A stretch of DNA of 64,000 bases from Cryomorpha sp963741985 (lineage in GTDB: Bacteria > Bacteroidota > Bacteroidia > Flavobacteriales_D > Cryomorphaceae): assembly GCA_963741985.1 (NCBI GenBank), contig CAVUKD010000005.1:149209-213208 (forward strand), in the 5' to 3' direction. Within the stretch, counting starts at the first letter, position 1. Each line of letters begins with the position of its first letter. The translations under genes were made by a program, and so were the position numbers. Below the pieces are notes generated by a model, which was given only the letters and a program-made list of their open reading frames with translations, had not been told where the DNA came from and ran no database searches. Positions 29,881 through 38,144 of this stretch are shown one piece after another.

Positions 29881-30272
29881 ATGCTTTGTGAGTTTTCAAA
29901 AAGCCGTATTCTTTCTTCTGTTATTTGGTTTTTAAAGCCAAGAGTTGAAGATGCCACACTAATTGCAACGAGAATTATCATATTTAAAATTGTTCCAAAT
30001 TTGGCATCCCCCCAATAGTTTATGATTAAGACTTGGGAAAGGATTACTCCAAAAATTCCGGTTAACCCCCAATAATTAGATTGTACTACCAATAAAACCG
30101 TTGTACTTGCAAATAAAACAAAAGTGAATAGCCAAAGTATCCCGAATGCTTTAGAAATCGGTTGTGAAATTGCATGGAACGCGGAAATGCTCGATATGCC
30201 AAATGCTTTTAGAAAGCCGAATAAATGGATCACTCCGTGCAATGCAATCAATAGGGTTAAGGCTATTCGCAT
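29832..30272 (-). CDS. Small membrane protein, N-terminal part of a DUF6544-like protein
   Basis: A 146-residue protein with about four membrane segments: 'ALTLLIALHGVIHLFGFLKAFG', 'ILWLFTFVLFASTTVLLVV', 'GIFGVILSQVLIINYWGDAKFGTI' and 'LNMIILVAISVAS'. This arrangement, with HGxIHL and the conserved DAKFGT, is what I recall for the membrane anchor of DUF6544 proteins, which normally continue into a soluble domain of ~200 residues. Here the frame ends after a short tail that runs into the palindrome at 29795-29880, so this is probably a truncated gene. It follows the CPBP-like gene by 18 bases and is likely co-transcribed. Confidence 0.6.
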   Translation of the reverse strand: MRIALTLLIALHGVIHLFGFLKAFGISSISAFHAISQPISKAFGILWLFTFVLFASTTVLLVVQSNYWGLTGIFGVILSQVLIINYWGDAKFGTILNMIILVAISVASSTLGFKNQITEERIRLFENSQSISNRIARRGATAPIGI

Positions 30273-30290
30273 TTTTACTTAAATATCTTT

Positions 30291-31043
30291 TTATTTATTT
30301 GTTTCAATTATTAACATCGCTACTGCTTGCATATCCAGCACTCCGTGAAGAATAACAAAGTACGGCAACATTCTGGGCCGTTTCCACAATGAAATGCCAA
30401 TAAGCAAAGCAAAAGGAAAAAACATAAGACCGCGGTAAATTATAAACTTGTAGTCGAAAACCAGAGGCAGAAAGCAGTGTTGAAATGACAGAAAAATTAC
30501 TGGAATAAAAACTGCGAGCCACTTTTTCTTAACAACCTTCTCTAATCGGGGCATTACATACCCAAAATAAGTGGTAAGTTCTGCAAGTGCGATGGACAAT
30601 GGAAATGCAACTAACAAAAAATAAGTTACGAAATTGGGAATCGGTTGAAAAAGTATTTTATAGGGTACAATCGGATTATCCCATAGCCATATACCCATAA
30701 AATATTGCGGAGCCAATGCGGTAGGAATTATCAAAAGGGTAAGAACGATAAACAGACCCAAATCTTTTCTCCAATTCAATTTATCAAAACGGAAAAGGGT
30801 TAAGTAATTTTTCCCTTCTATTTTGAATAACCGTATAAGCAAAAAGATACTTACCATATTTCCCATGGTTGCAGCAAGCATCCAATACTTTTCTGATTCG
30901 CTCCACGAGTTTAAAATTAGGGCTATAGCTACCTGAAAAACAAAAAAGAATAACATTCGACTGAAAAGAACGGAAACGAGTTTTAATCTTAGTTCAGCAA
31001 AAACCCCATTAATTTCATTCTTTATCGCTGTTTTCGGATGCAT
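30291..31043 (-). CDS. CPBP-like intramembrane protease family protein
   Basis: A 250-residue integral membrane protein with about seven hydrophobic segments. Signs of the CPBP (Abi/CAAX) family are 'ALAELTTYFGYVMPRLE' (motif 1, but with a single acidic residue where two are usual), 'LSFQHCFLPL' (motif 2 His) and 'VILHGVLDMQAVAML' (motif 3 His and Asp). The incomplete motif 1 makes catalytic activity uncertain. In the cassette reading it starts ~95 bases after a recombination core at 31138 and shares the cassette with the small membrane protein behind it. Confidence 0.65.
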   Translation of the reverse strand: MHPKTAIKNEINGVFAELRLKLVSVLFSRMLFFFVFQVAIALILNSWSESEKYWMLAATMGNMVSIFLLIRLFKIEGKNYLTLFRFDKLNWRKDLGLFIVLTLLIIPTALAPQYFMGIWLWDNPIVPYKILFQPIPNFVTYFLLVAFPLSIALAELTTYFGYVMPRLEKVVKKKWLAVFIPVIFLSFQHCFLPLVFDYKFIIYRGLMFFPFALLIGISLWKRPRMLPYFVILHGVLDMQAVAMLIIETNK

Positions 31044-31137
31044 GTTTATTCTTCATTATGAGATGAGTTCAAAAGTGTAAACGATGACCTTTTAAATTTA
31101 AAAGTGAAAACGATATCGGTTTACCCTATCTAATGTT

Positions 31138-31332
31138 GCCCAACGTTTACGCATTGGATGGCAGGGGATTCCATGATTTTTCAGCCCGGAACCAAATACC
31201 AGTAAAGAACCAAAAGTACAGAATAAGCATTCAAGTTAATCAGCGTTTTTTCAGCCCGCACGGATGCTGAACAGCGAACAAAAGCCGGTAAAATGCACTT
31301 TTGCCCAGCTATTGCCAATGCGCTTGTTATGC
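31138..31332 (-). other. attC-like recombination site
   Basis: The site is read on the minus strand. The core next to the downstream cassette is GTTGGGC (complement of 31138-31144). The inverse core at the upstream gene's end is GCATAAC (complement of 31326-31332, GTTATGC on the plus strand). Arms CAACGTTTACGCATTGG and CCAATGCGCTTGTTATG are imperfect inverted repeats with extra bases on one arm, as in attC sites. At ~195 bp it is longer than most. Confidence 0.6.
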
Positions 31333-31347
31333 GTTCGTTCTTACTGT

Positions 31348-31851
31348 CTACAACACATCTGTTCCAATTTCCCTCCGTAAATTGTCAAGGTCAAGTGGAA
31401 GGACGGCCATCTCTATTGAGCCGTCTTCCTGGTATTTCCAAAGTTCTTTAGGCCTGTCCCAATATAACTCAACACCGTTTCCATCGGGGTCATTCATGTA
31501 TAGCGCTTCCGAAACTAAATGGTCACTTGCACCAGTCAACGGATAATACGCTTTAAGTAAACGGTCATAAATTATTGCAAGGTCTTTTCGTGTCGGATAT
31601 ACAATTGCTGTGTGATACAGGCCAACGCTTTCAACGGTTGCAGGCGGTAGCCCCTTACTATGCCATGTATTTAAACCGATATGGTGATGATAGCCGCCTG
31701 CTGAAATAAACGCTGCCTGTTTGCCATACAGAGTTGTAACCTCAAAGCCCAGCAAGTCGCAATAAAATTCAAGTGAACGTTTAATGTCCGATACTTTCAA
31801 GTGAACATGTCCGATTCGTGTTTGTGCAGGTATGCTATATCTTTCGCCCAT
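31348..31851 (-). CDS. VOC / glyoxalase-fold protein, catechol dioxygenase-like
   Basis: A 167-residue vicinal-oxygen-chelate protein. The metal-binding pattern is present: 'IGHVHLKVSDIKRSLEFYCDLLGFEV' (His), 'GLYHTAIVYPT' (His) and 'DPDGNGVELYWDRP' (Glu). It most resembles the N-terminal half of two-domain CatE-type catechol-2,3-dioxygenases, ending after one full module. It is the only gene in its cassette, lying between attC-like sites at 31138-31332 and 31921-32050; its stop is 15 bases from the inverse core. The substrate is unknown. Confidence 0.8.
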   Translation of the reverse strand: MGERYSIPAQTRIGHVHLKVSDIKRSLEFYCDLLGFEVTTLYGKQAAFISAGGYHHHIGLNTWHSKGLPPATVESVGLYHTAIVYPTRKDLAIIYDRLLKAYYPLTGASDHLVSEALYMNDPDGNGVELYWDRPKELWKYQEDGSIEMAVLPLDLDNLRREIGTDVL

Positions 31852-31920
31852 TCATTGTGAATAATGTATATTTAAATTCTTCAGTCAATCCAAAAGTAAG
31901 CGGTGTCGCCATAGAATGAC

Positions 31921-32050
31921 GCACAACGGTAGTATAAGAGTAGTGGGGCATTTCGTAGAACATCCTTTCAATAAACCGAAATGTTTATTGATTGCAAGAT
32001 GTTAATTTTTAGACAAAAAGCCCCATTATCTCTTATACAATGTTGTGTAC
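31921..32050 (-). other. attC-like recombination site
   Basis: Plus-strand left arm GCACAACGGTAGTATAAGAG, followed by TAGTGGGGC, mirrors the right arm (minus-strand CACAACATTGTATAAGAG, then ATAATGGGGC), with a few unpaired bases on one side and a ~65-base apex. The outer ends are CACAAC and GTTGTG cores. GTACACAAC at its gene end (minus strand, 32042-32050) is the exact complement of GTTGTGTAC at the start of the same cassette (complement of 36810-36818). Confidence 0.75.
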
Positions 32051-32066
32051 TTTGACCTTTAGTGCA

Positions 32067-33071
32067 TTATGGTTCAATATCCAAAATCTTTTCATCCGAG
32101 CCATCCATATTCATCACTCTAATTTGAGGTGAAATAAGTAAAGAGTCTTCATTAAGCATTGTCCATTTACTGACTACAGTCGCAATATATTTTTTATCAC
32201 GCGACACCGCCAATTGTCCGTAATATTTACCAGAACAGTTTGGTTTTAAAAGGTTAAAGTTGCCCATGGAAATATTGAATATCCCTAAACCTGCATCGTT
32301 ATCAATAATAACTACATAATTATCCGTTGCTCCCCATTTTTTCCAGATAATATTTAATTGTCCTCCGAGGAGAAAGTCAGGACTTTTTTCTTGATTTGCA
32401 AAATCCCAGTATCCCCAATCATATAATATCTTACCAGAGTCAGACCAATCAGATATAATGAGAAGGGGATGAAATTCTGAAAGAGTATCTACAACTGAAC
32501 CATCTATATTAGCAATATACGGTGTCGCATTACCAAATGATGGACCGTTTGTATAAAGAAAGTTATCAATAACTGGCGACCATAGTGGTCCTGACCCATT
32601 CAAAATATATGAGAACTCAGAACTATAAATATCCAAAGTATATACTTCAGAATTATCATTTGTACTAAAAATCAATAAATTATTATTTGACCAGAAAGGT
32701 TGGCTAGTAGGAACCAAATCTGCGGGAAATTCAATATCCATAACTTTAATATTCGTTCTGTGATTATACAATTCAAACTTTTGACAGAATGTATTAGATA
32801 CAACTCCGTTATTAATAATTTTTTTATTAAACATAAATCCGATTTCGTCTGAATTGGTCGGATTAAATATCGGTCCCCAAAAATTTACCGTGTCAGAAAC
32901 GGCATAATAATCACACGGTTCAGTAGTCACCTCACCTGGAAAACAAATATTATAATCCTGAATTTCAAAAGGAAGGCAATCACCCTCATTGCATTGGGGG
33001 GTGATTGTTTCATCCTTTGAACAAGCCAAGATAAACGGTACGATTAGCAACCATGGTGTCAAAAATTTCAT
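32067..33071 (-). CDS. Lipoprotein, beta-propeller-like
   Basis: A 334-residue lipoprotein with a lipobox ILAC at the end of its hydrophobic N-terminus. The mature part reads like a series of short beta blades: 'NNNLLIFSTNDNSEVYTLDIYSSE', 'NYVVIIDNDAGLGIFNISMG' and 'DKKYIATVVSKW..LNEDSLLISPQIRVMNMDGSDEKIL'. The last is close to the TolB/WD40-like 'S.DGKYI......I.VMN.DGS' style. No enzyme motif. It begins 4 bases after the stop of the giant secreted protease, so the pair is one transcription unit within one cassette-like segment. Confidence 0.6.
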   Translation of the reverse strand: MKFLTPWLLIVPFILACSKDETITPQCNEGDCLPFEIQDYNICFPGEVTTEPCDYYAVSDTVNFWGPIFNPTNSDEIGFMFNKKIINNGVVSNTFCQKFELYNHRTNIKVMDIEFPADLVPTSQPFWSNNNLLIFSTNDNSEVYTLDIYSSEFSYILNGSGPLWSPVIDNFLYTNGPSFGNATPYIANIDGSVVDTLSEFHPLLIISDWSDSGKILYDWGYWDFANQEKSPDFLLGGQLNIIWKKWGATDNYVVIIDNDAGLGIFNISMGNFNLLKPNCSGKYYGQLAVSRDKKYIATVVSKWTMLNEDSLLISPQIRVMNMDGSDEKILDIEP

Positions 33072-33075
33072 AAAC

Positions 33076-36000
33076 CTATTGCTTTACAAATTTTTCTGTA
33101 AATATTGAATTGTCTATTGTAATGGAAAACATATATAAACCAGAAGATAGATTTTGAACCGGTATTTGAAATCCGGATAAACTGGAAGAGGGGGTATTAC
33201 CTTCTAACACTTTTTTTCCATAGATATCCAAAATGGTATATGTTATATCTTCACCATCTGTCTGTTTACAGCTTACATTTAGATATTGGCTGACTGGATT
33301 TGGATAGATCCTTAAATTTTTTTTACTGATAATTTTTTCCGCGGATGTAACCAGATTATCAAGAATATGTACACTAATACCTGATCTAATTTCTGAAAAT
33401 GGTAACGGTACATAAACGTCTAACTCCAGATTATAAACATTAGATGTGATGTGCCATGCAGTAGTAGTGACATGTATTTCGATAGAATGGGCTGATTGAC
33501 TTATAACATTAAATTGAGCATCACTTGTACCATCCACCATATTGCTTGGACTTACCCCAAAGGTAGCCGACCATCTTGGCCACCAGTCGATAATTGTCTG
33601 ACTTGTTGGTAATTGCAGTTGATAGATGAACGTATAATCTTTACGAGTTGCGTTATAGTAACCAGTAGCCAAACCAGTGTTGTTACCGTATATATATACC
33701 TGCGAATAGTTCGTTAAATCAATGGTAAGTGTCGGATTTGGATGTTCTACACGATACATAGGATAATCCAAATGAGCTAAAGTGTTTTCGGCATTCACTC
33801 TTCCGTAACCGGCATACATATTAGGAATAGGTAAACCACCCCCACCAACAAAGTCTTCAGTAATCGGTGTAGCATATTTTTGCATGAGAAATTCAATATC
33901 TTCTGGGGCAAGATTGGCTGGACTACCCGCCAAAGTACTATTTTGCTTGCTCATGAGAAGGGCGGCTGTTCCTGCGGCATGAGGTGCCGCAGCACTAGTT
34001 CCACCAAAATCATCGCTCTCTGTATAATTACCGCTTTCTAAAGCACGAACAAGGGCTGTTGTCCCCGGTGCAATTAAATCCATACCTTGACCGTAAGCCG
34101 AACTACGACCATTATCAAAATCATCTGATAAATTGCCATTCCCTGATACTTTCCGTGACCCAACTCCCGGAGTTAATGCATCTGTACCACTTGCCCCAAT
34201 ATTTAGAACCCACTTGTCTTCATAGCATGCTGGATAGTGCGCTTGGGTCTCAATACTTGTTGGTTCTCCTAGGTTATGATTTCCACGACTGGCTACAAAT
34301 GTAACACCATTGCGCCAAGCGAATTCAACCATGTTTTTAACTTCCTCATTTATTTCAGAACTGCCATAGCTGCTGTTCATAATATTTAAACCGTAGGCCG
34401 TACTACTAGCTCCTTCGAAAATAGCATTCGGAATTGAACTCGGATCCATAAAAATTGATCCTCCCGGATTAATTTTCATCGCATAAAGTGATACTCCTTT
34501 TTGATTGCTATTATAATCACCTCCTGCAATGCCTGCTATAAAGCTATTATCCACATCACCATTATTCCGAATTGCACCTACAATGCTGGCGGCTTTTGTT
34601 CCATGAGAATTAAATGCCGGATTAGAAATATTTTGAATAAGTGGCATACCTGGGGTGGCATATGCTTTCCCGCCTTTAATTACCGACCCCTCAAAAGTAT
34701 TTGATCCATCCCAACTAAAATCAGGATGTTCGTAGTCAATACCGGTATCATAGATTCCAACTTTAATTGTAGAATTTCCTTTCTCAAAGTTCCAAGCATT
34801 TTCCGCATTGATACCTAAATTGTTTTGTTGTAATGATTGTTGTGCGGTGTAGTCATCATCGTCGGGTACATCATCCAAGGAGTAAATATAATTTAACTCG
34901 GCATAGTAAATTTGTGGATACATAGTATTCAAACTATCGCAAATAGATCCTAAATCACTCGAACTCGGAATTGTTAATAAAAACGAACTCCAAAATTTGG
35001 GAATATGTACTTCTGTACCCTGCCGTGATATCGATATAGAATCAGAACGGGTCATGGAAGGGTATATTTTTATCGCTTCAACTGTGCGTTTGTCATCGAA
35101 ATTAATTCCAGTTTTCAATTTCATTTTTAAGGCAATACTGTCTGGTATAACTCCCGAGAGTTGACGAAAAAGTTCAGCTTTATTGTCCACAAAGTTCGTA
35201 TCAACAAGATCAGGAGAAAATTTGACAATTATCTCATTATTAATATGATTGTCTGCACCACCAGAAGGTATATTAGTGCGTTCCATAACTGAATATTTTA
35301 CTGTAAAGTTTCTCCAACTACCCTGCACATAGGTTTGACCCACTACGATAAGGTTGCCGTCAAGGTCAATTGCAATATCAGAAGCCTTGTCATCTTGTCC
35401 TTCTGGACTAGCATAAGAAACTTGTGTGAAAATATCTCCATCTGTAGTATATCCCACGGTTTGATAATCGGAATTGCTCGCGTTCCGCGCTTCCCCTGTT
35501 ACATAAATTCGGTCATTTTCGTCTATCACAAGTTGAGCTGCGCGGTCGTCAAGATTGGCTTGTCCGTTGAATTCTCTCGACCAAATTAGGCTTCCAGAAT
35601 TGCTGTATTTGAGAATTGAATAGTTATCACCTTGGTCATTTGTTTCGGTATATCCTGCTACATAAACATTTCCTTGTGAGTCGAGTTTGATACCGTATCC
35701 TTTGTCCGTATTTCCATGCCCATCAAAAGAATGTTGCCATACGATGTCGAGATCACTATTAAGTTTATATATGGCTACGTCAGTCCCAGTTGAAGTATTT
35801 ACAACTGAACCCGTAAGATAATAATTACCACTATTGTCCGCAGTTAAATCAAATATTTCGTCTGTACCACTTGTCGAATTACCAGAACTTCGTTTTACCG
35901 CTACCTGTGTTCCACTAATGCTATTATACACAAGTGTAGCCATTTCCCATTTATTTTGAGCCATGGATATCTGACTTCCACCGGTTACCACCACATTGTT

Positions 36001-36645
36001 TCCGCTTATCAGTATTTTGCTGGCAAGGTCATTGAACTGTGTGTAATCATAACGCTGTGTCCATTGAATAGCCCCATTGGATGAATTGAGTCGCAGGGTT
36101 ATGTAATCTGAAAATGTATTATGTCCAAAGCTACCACCAGTTACATAAATACTTCCGTTATTATCACCAGTAATAGATGTGCCGACATCTTTTGGGGTAG
36201 GTTGACCACCACTATTGTTGTAATATTTCTTCCAAAGAAGTTGCCCATTGCTTTTGTATTTAAGCACCACCAAGTCAAAATCAGAGTTAGCACTCGCAAT
36301 GGATGTACCGGTTACATAAACATTAAATTGGCTATCCACAAAAATATCGGCAGCCATGTCGTCCATATTGGCAGCACCGTTAAAGATTTTTTGCCAAAGA
36401 AGCATTCCGTTGCTGTTGAATTTTTGCAGGATGATGTCGTTGTTATTCGCTGCATTGAGCGTAGAACCGGCAACATAGATGTTTTTGTATGCGTCCGTTT
36501 TGGTAACGTTGTGATAGAATACAGCCATTTGGCCACCTTGTCCTGTCCAAGATTCAGAGAGGTAGGTCTGCCCTTGTCCAAAAACAAAGGTCGAGACTGT
36601 AAGCATAATTGTTAAAATTATCGATATGTAAGCATATTTTTTCAT
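33076..36645 (-). CDS. Secreted subtilisin-like protease with SBBP repeats and T9SS sorting domain
   Basis: An 1189-residue exported protein; start at the ATG at 36645 (MKKYAYISIILTIML, a signal peptide). Residues ~35-490 are repeated SBBP-type propeller units ('VYVTGTS...SDFDLVVLKYKSNGQLLWKK'). A short linker precedes a complete S8 peptidase domain: Asp ~633 in VGIYDTGID, His ~681 in NSHGTKAAS and Ser ~884 in GGTSAAAPHAAG. After a beta-rich stretch, the last ~80 residues are a T9SS type A signal ('LRIYPNPVSQYLNVSC', 'GLYMFSITIDNSIFTEKFVKQ'). It should be displayed or released at the cell surface. It sits, with the lipoprotein behind it, in a ~4.8-kb segment bounded by attC-like sites, far larger than ordinary cassettes. 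Confidence 0.9.
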   Translation of the reverse strand: MKKYAYISIILTIMLTVSTFVFGQGQTYLSESWTGQGGQMAVFYHNVTKTDAYKNIYVAGSTLNAANNNDIILQKFNSNGMLLWQKIFNGAANMDDMAADIFVDSQFNVYVTGTSIASANSDFDLVVLKYKSNGQLLWKKYYNNSGGQPTPKDVGTSITGDNNGSIYVTGGSFGHNTFSDYITLRLNSSNGAIQWTQRYDYTQFNDLASKILISGNNVVVTGGSQISMAQNKWEMATLVYNSISGTQVAVKRSSGNSTSGTDEIFDLTADNSGNYYLTGSVVNTSTGTDVAIYKLNSDLDIVWQHSFDGHGNTDKGYGIKLDSQGNVYVAGYTETNDQGDNYSILKYSNSGSLIWSREFNGQANLDDRAAQLVIDENDRIYVTGEARNASNSDYQTVGYTTDGDIFTQVSYASPEGQDDKASDIAIDLDGNLIVVGQTYVQGSWRNFTVKYSVMERTNIPSGGADNHINNEIIVKFSPDLVDTNFVDNKAELFRQLSGVIPDSIALKMKLKTGINFDDKRTVEAIKIYPSMTRSDSISISRQGTEVHIPKFWSSFLLTIPSSSDLGSICDSLNTMYPQIYYAELNYIYSLDDVPDDDDYTAQQSLQQNNLGINAENAWNFEKGNSTIKVGIYDTGIDYEHPDFSWDGSNTFEGSVIKGGKAYATPGMPLIQNISNPAFNSHGTKAASIVGAIRNNGDVDNSFIAGIAGGDYNSNQKGVSLYAMKINPGGSIFMDPSSIPNAIFEGASSTAYGLNIMNSSYGSSEINEEVKNMVEFAWRNGVTFVASRGNHNLGEPTSIETQAHYPACYEDKWVLNIGASGTDALTPGVGSRKVSGNGNLSDDFDNGRSSAYGQGMDLIAPGTTALVRALESGNYTESDDFGGTSAAAPHAAGTAALLMSKQNSTLAGSPANLAPEDIEFLMQKYATPITEDFVGGGGLPIPNMYAGYGRVNAENTLAHLDYPMYRVEHPNPTLTIDLTNYSQVYIYGNNTGLATGYYNATRKDYTFIYQLQLPTSQTIIDWWPRWSATFGVSPSNMVDGTSDAQFNVISQSAHSIEIHVTTTAWHITSNVYNLELDVYVPLPFSEIRSGISVHILDNLVTSAEKIISKKNLRIYPNPVSQYLNVSCKQTDGEDITYTILDIYGKKVLEGNTPSSSLSGFQIPVQNLSSGLYMFSITIDNSIFTEKFVKQ

Positions 36646-36809
36646 TGTATTAGGTTTTAAATTTACTGATTTTGTTTCGGTTTGCAATTTTTCCCATTCA
36701 GGATTTCGCAATACAAATCAGGGCGGCTCGGTTTGCCGGATAAGCACGAAAGCTTTTTGAATATTTCGTATGTCCCTGTTCTTGACCATTGTGCGGGTCT
36801 TTTTTCATT

Positions 36810-36880
36810 GTACACAACGTTAAGTATATGAAGCGGAGCATCCCGCAGGGTGCTATGATTTCATATACAGTGTTACCACC
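36810..36880 (-). other. attC-like recombination site, short form
   Basis: A 71-bp imperfect palindrome. The left side GTACACAACGTTAAGTATATG, ending in AA, faces a right side whose minus-strand sequence is GGTGGTAACACTGTATATG, also ending in AA; GTATATGAA is shared and there are unpaired bases on one arm. Its inverse core GGTGGTAAC (minus strand) is the exact complement of GTTACCACC, with which the cassette carrying the 36884-37549 gene begins (complement of 37539-37547). Confidence 0.75.
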
Positions 36881-36883
36881 TTT

Positions 36884-37549
36884 TTATTTTTCTTTCATTT
36901 GTCTCTGATACAAAAGCATCTGTGGTAGTAGGAATACCAGCATGAAAAAACTTGCTGGCGGTATTTTGTCAAAGCCTTTGATTACTCCAAACGCTATAAT
37001 TATTCCAACAACTGAAATAATAATCGTAGTATTTATCCTTAGTGCCCATTTAAGATACCCTTTCTCTTGCCAAACGTCCCAACTATCAATAATCCTTCCT
37101 TTGTTCTCATTGATAATTGAACGTAATAGGTTTATAAATTTCTCAGAGTCTTTCATTAATAATTTTCCATTACTAATATTTATCTCTCTGTCAGAAGTAT
37201 ATATTTTCTTTAGAAGCTGCTCCTGATCAATTACAACAGTTTTAATTTCTTTAACTGGAATTGATTCTATTTTTTTATAATTGAAAAAGGACTTCTTCTT
37301 CCATTTAAAAATCAGAGTTTCATCTTGAAAGTCAATTGTCAAATCTTGTCTGGCGAAATAGAATAACAGCCATGAAAGGCCAGCAAATAATGGAATTGAA
37401 ACAACCCAAAAGTACGTTTTTGGCATAAGGGCTAATCCGAGGAGAAACGAACCAACGAGAATGACAGGCGCTAAAAATACGATTGCAATAACTCTCGATT
37501 GATTAAATATTGTCAGATTGTAGCTCTTCATTTTAATTGGTGGTAACAT
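36884..37549 (-). CDS. Uncharacterised membrane protein, first gene of a cassette run
   Basis: A 221-residue protein with two membrane segments near the N-terminus ('VIAIVFLAPVILVGSFLLGLAL' and 'YFWVVSIPLFAGLSWLLFYFA') and two near the C-terminus. Between them is a soluble beta-rich part ('LTIDFQDETLIFKWKKKSFF..KIESIPVKEIKTVVID') that looks like a bacterial PH-like domain. No function assigned. The first ATG lies within ten bases of the recombination core, and in-frame ATG at 37531 (MKSYNLTIF) is the other possible start. The stop is only 4 bases from the attC-like site behind it, typical of a compact integron cassette. Confidence 0.55.
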   Translation of the reverse strand: MLPPIKMKSYNLTIFNQSRVIAIVFLAPVILVGSFLLGLALMPKTYFWVVSIPLFAGLSWLLFYFARQDLTIDFQDETLIFKWKKKSFFNYKKIESIPVKEIKTVVIDQEQLLKKIYTSDREINISNGKLLMKDSEKFINLLRSIINENKGRIIDSWDVWQEKGYLKWALRINTTIIISVVGIIIAFGVIKGFDKIPPASFFMLVFLLPQMLLYQRQMKEK

Positions 37550-37641
37550 TTCAATATACGCAACAGTTGCGCTTTACCCCCCAATATCCACAAATAAGCG
37601 TACCTTTTTATTGTGGAGTGGCGTTTATTTCGTCAATGGGT
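37544..37641 (-). repeat. 98-bp attI-like element, copy A
   Basis: This element begins TAACATTTCAATA on the plus strand and continues with CGCTTTACCCCCCAA, ATAAGCGTACCTTTTTATTG and TGGAGTGGCGTTTATTTCGTC. It recurs at 52036-52133 with about nine-tenths identity by eye and the same length. An internal palindrome pairs CCACAAATA with TATTGTGG. On the minus strand it ends in ATGTTA, directly at the start of the first cassette of the 31-37.5 kb run, the position an attI site would occupy. Weaker similarity continues rightwards for ~60 bases (a CAAAGTAC stretch is shared). No integrase gene is adjacent. Confidence 0.7.
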
Positions 37642-37755
37642 AGCGTGAGTCTCTCCAATTTTATCCCAGCCAAAGTACACATTCCCACCAAATAAGCAAA
37701 TTCCCTTACCGATACAAACCCGGGGGGATCCCGAACGGTTTTTATCCTTAAAAAA

Positions 37756-37787
37756 GAAAATCCGAAATGGGTTCATTTCGGATTTTC
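37756..37787 (-). terminator. Strong hairpin terminator for minus-strand transcription
   Basis: A perfect 14-bp stem (GAAAATCCGAAATG with CATTTCGGATTTTC) closed by a 4-base loop. On the minus strand it is followed by CTTTTTT; on the plus strand no T-run follows. It should therefore stop minus-strand transcripts arriving from the tracrRNA side before they reach the attI-like element. Confidence 0.7.
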
Positions 37788-37813
37788 TATGCTATAAAAC
37801 AGAAAAACTATAC

Positions 37814-37858
37814 GAGCCTGCTATTAGAGTGAGACGATGAAAGATAGGGAGCAGGCTC
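37814..37858. other. Hairpin of unknown role upstream of the tracrRNA terminator region
   Basis: GAGCCTGCT at 37814-37822 is the exact inverse complement of AGCAGGCTC at 37850-37858, enclosing 27 bases. With the terminator at 37756 it suggests a short transcribed region between 37788 and ~38010 that has no open frame of coding character. It could be a small RNA or a leftover site. Confidence 0.4.
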
Positions 37859-38014
37859 ACTTAGAATCTTAAAGTTAGGAAATTTTTTTGGATAAGCGAA
37901 AAACATGGGGCTTGCGGTGAATCAGTATGCTTATTGGAAATATAATATTTATCACGTACATTGATTTCGATTTCAAGCTGTTCGAGACAATTTTATTGAA
38001 TTTAATAAACTTAG

Positions 38015-38110
38015 GAATAAAATAAAAGAAGTCCCACCGAGTAGGCAGGACTTATAGGAAAATCTTCCTTCGGCATATAGCCTTATTATGGAAAGATTGA
38101 AAACTTGAAT
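38015..38110 (-). ncRNA. tracrRNA of the type II-C system
   Basis: The minus strand carries an anti-repeat, GTTTTCAATCTTTCCATAAT (complement of 38085-38104). It pairs with the first 20 bases of the crRNA-sense repeat (GTTGTGGATTGATTGAAAAC) at 18 of 20 positions, including two G-U pairs, with a 2-base internal mismatch, the usual type II bulge. Downstream on the same strand follow a small hairpin GGC-TAUAU-GCC, a second hairpin AGGAA-GATT-TTCCT, and a terminator stem AAGTCC/GGACTT (38029-38053) ending in CTTTTATTTTATT. This is the expected tracrRNA order. The 5' end is not determined; TACATTTA on the minus strand near 38126-38133 is a weak -7 candidate. It is transcribed away from cas9. Confidence 0.85.
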
Positions 38111-38144
38111 TTTATAATTCCGTGGTAAATGTAAAAAAATATCT

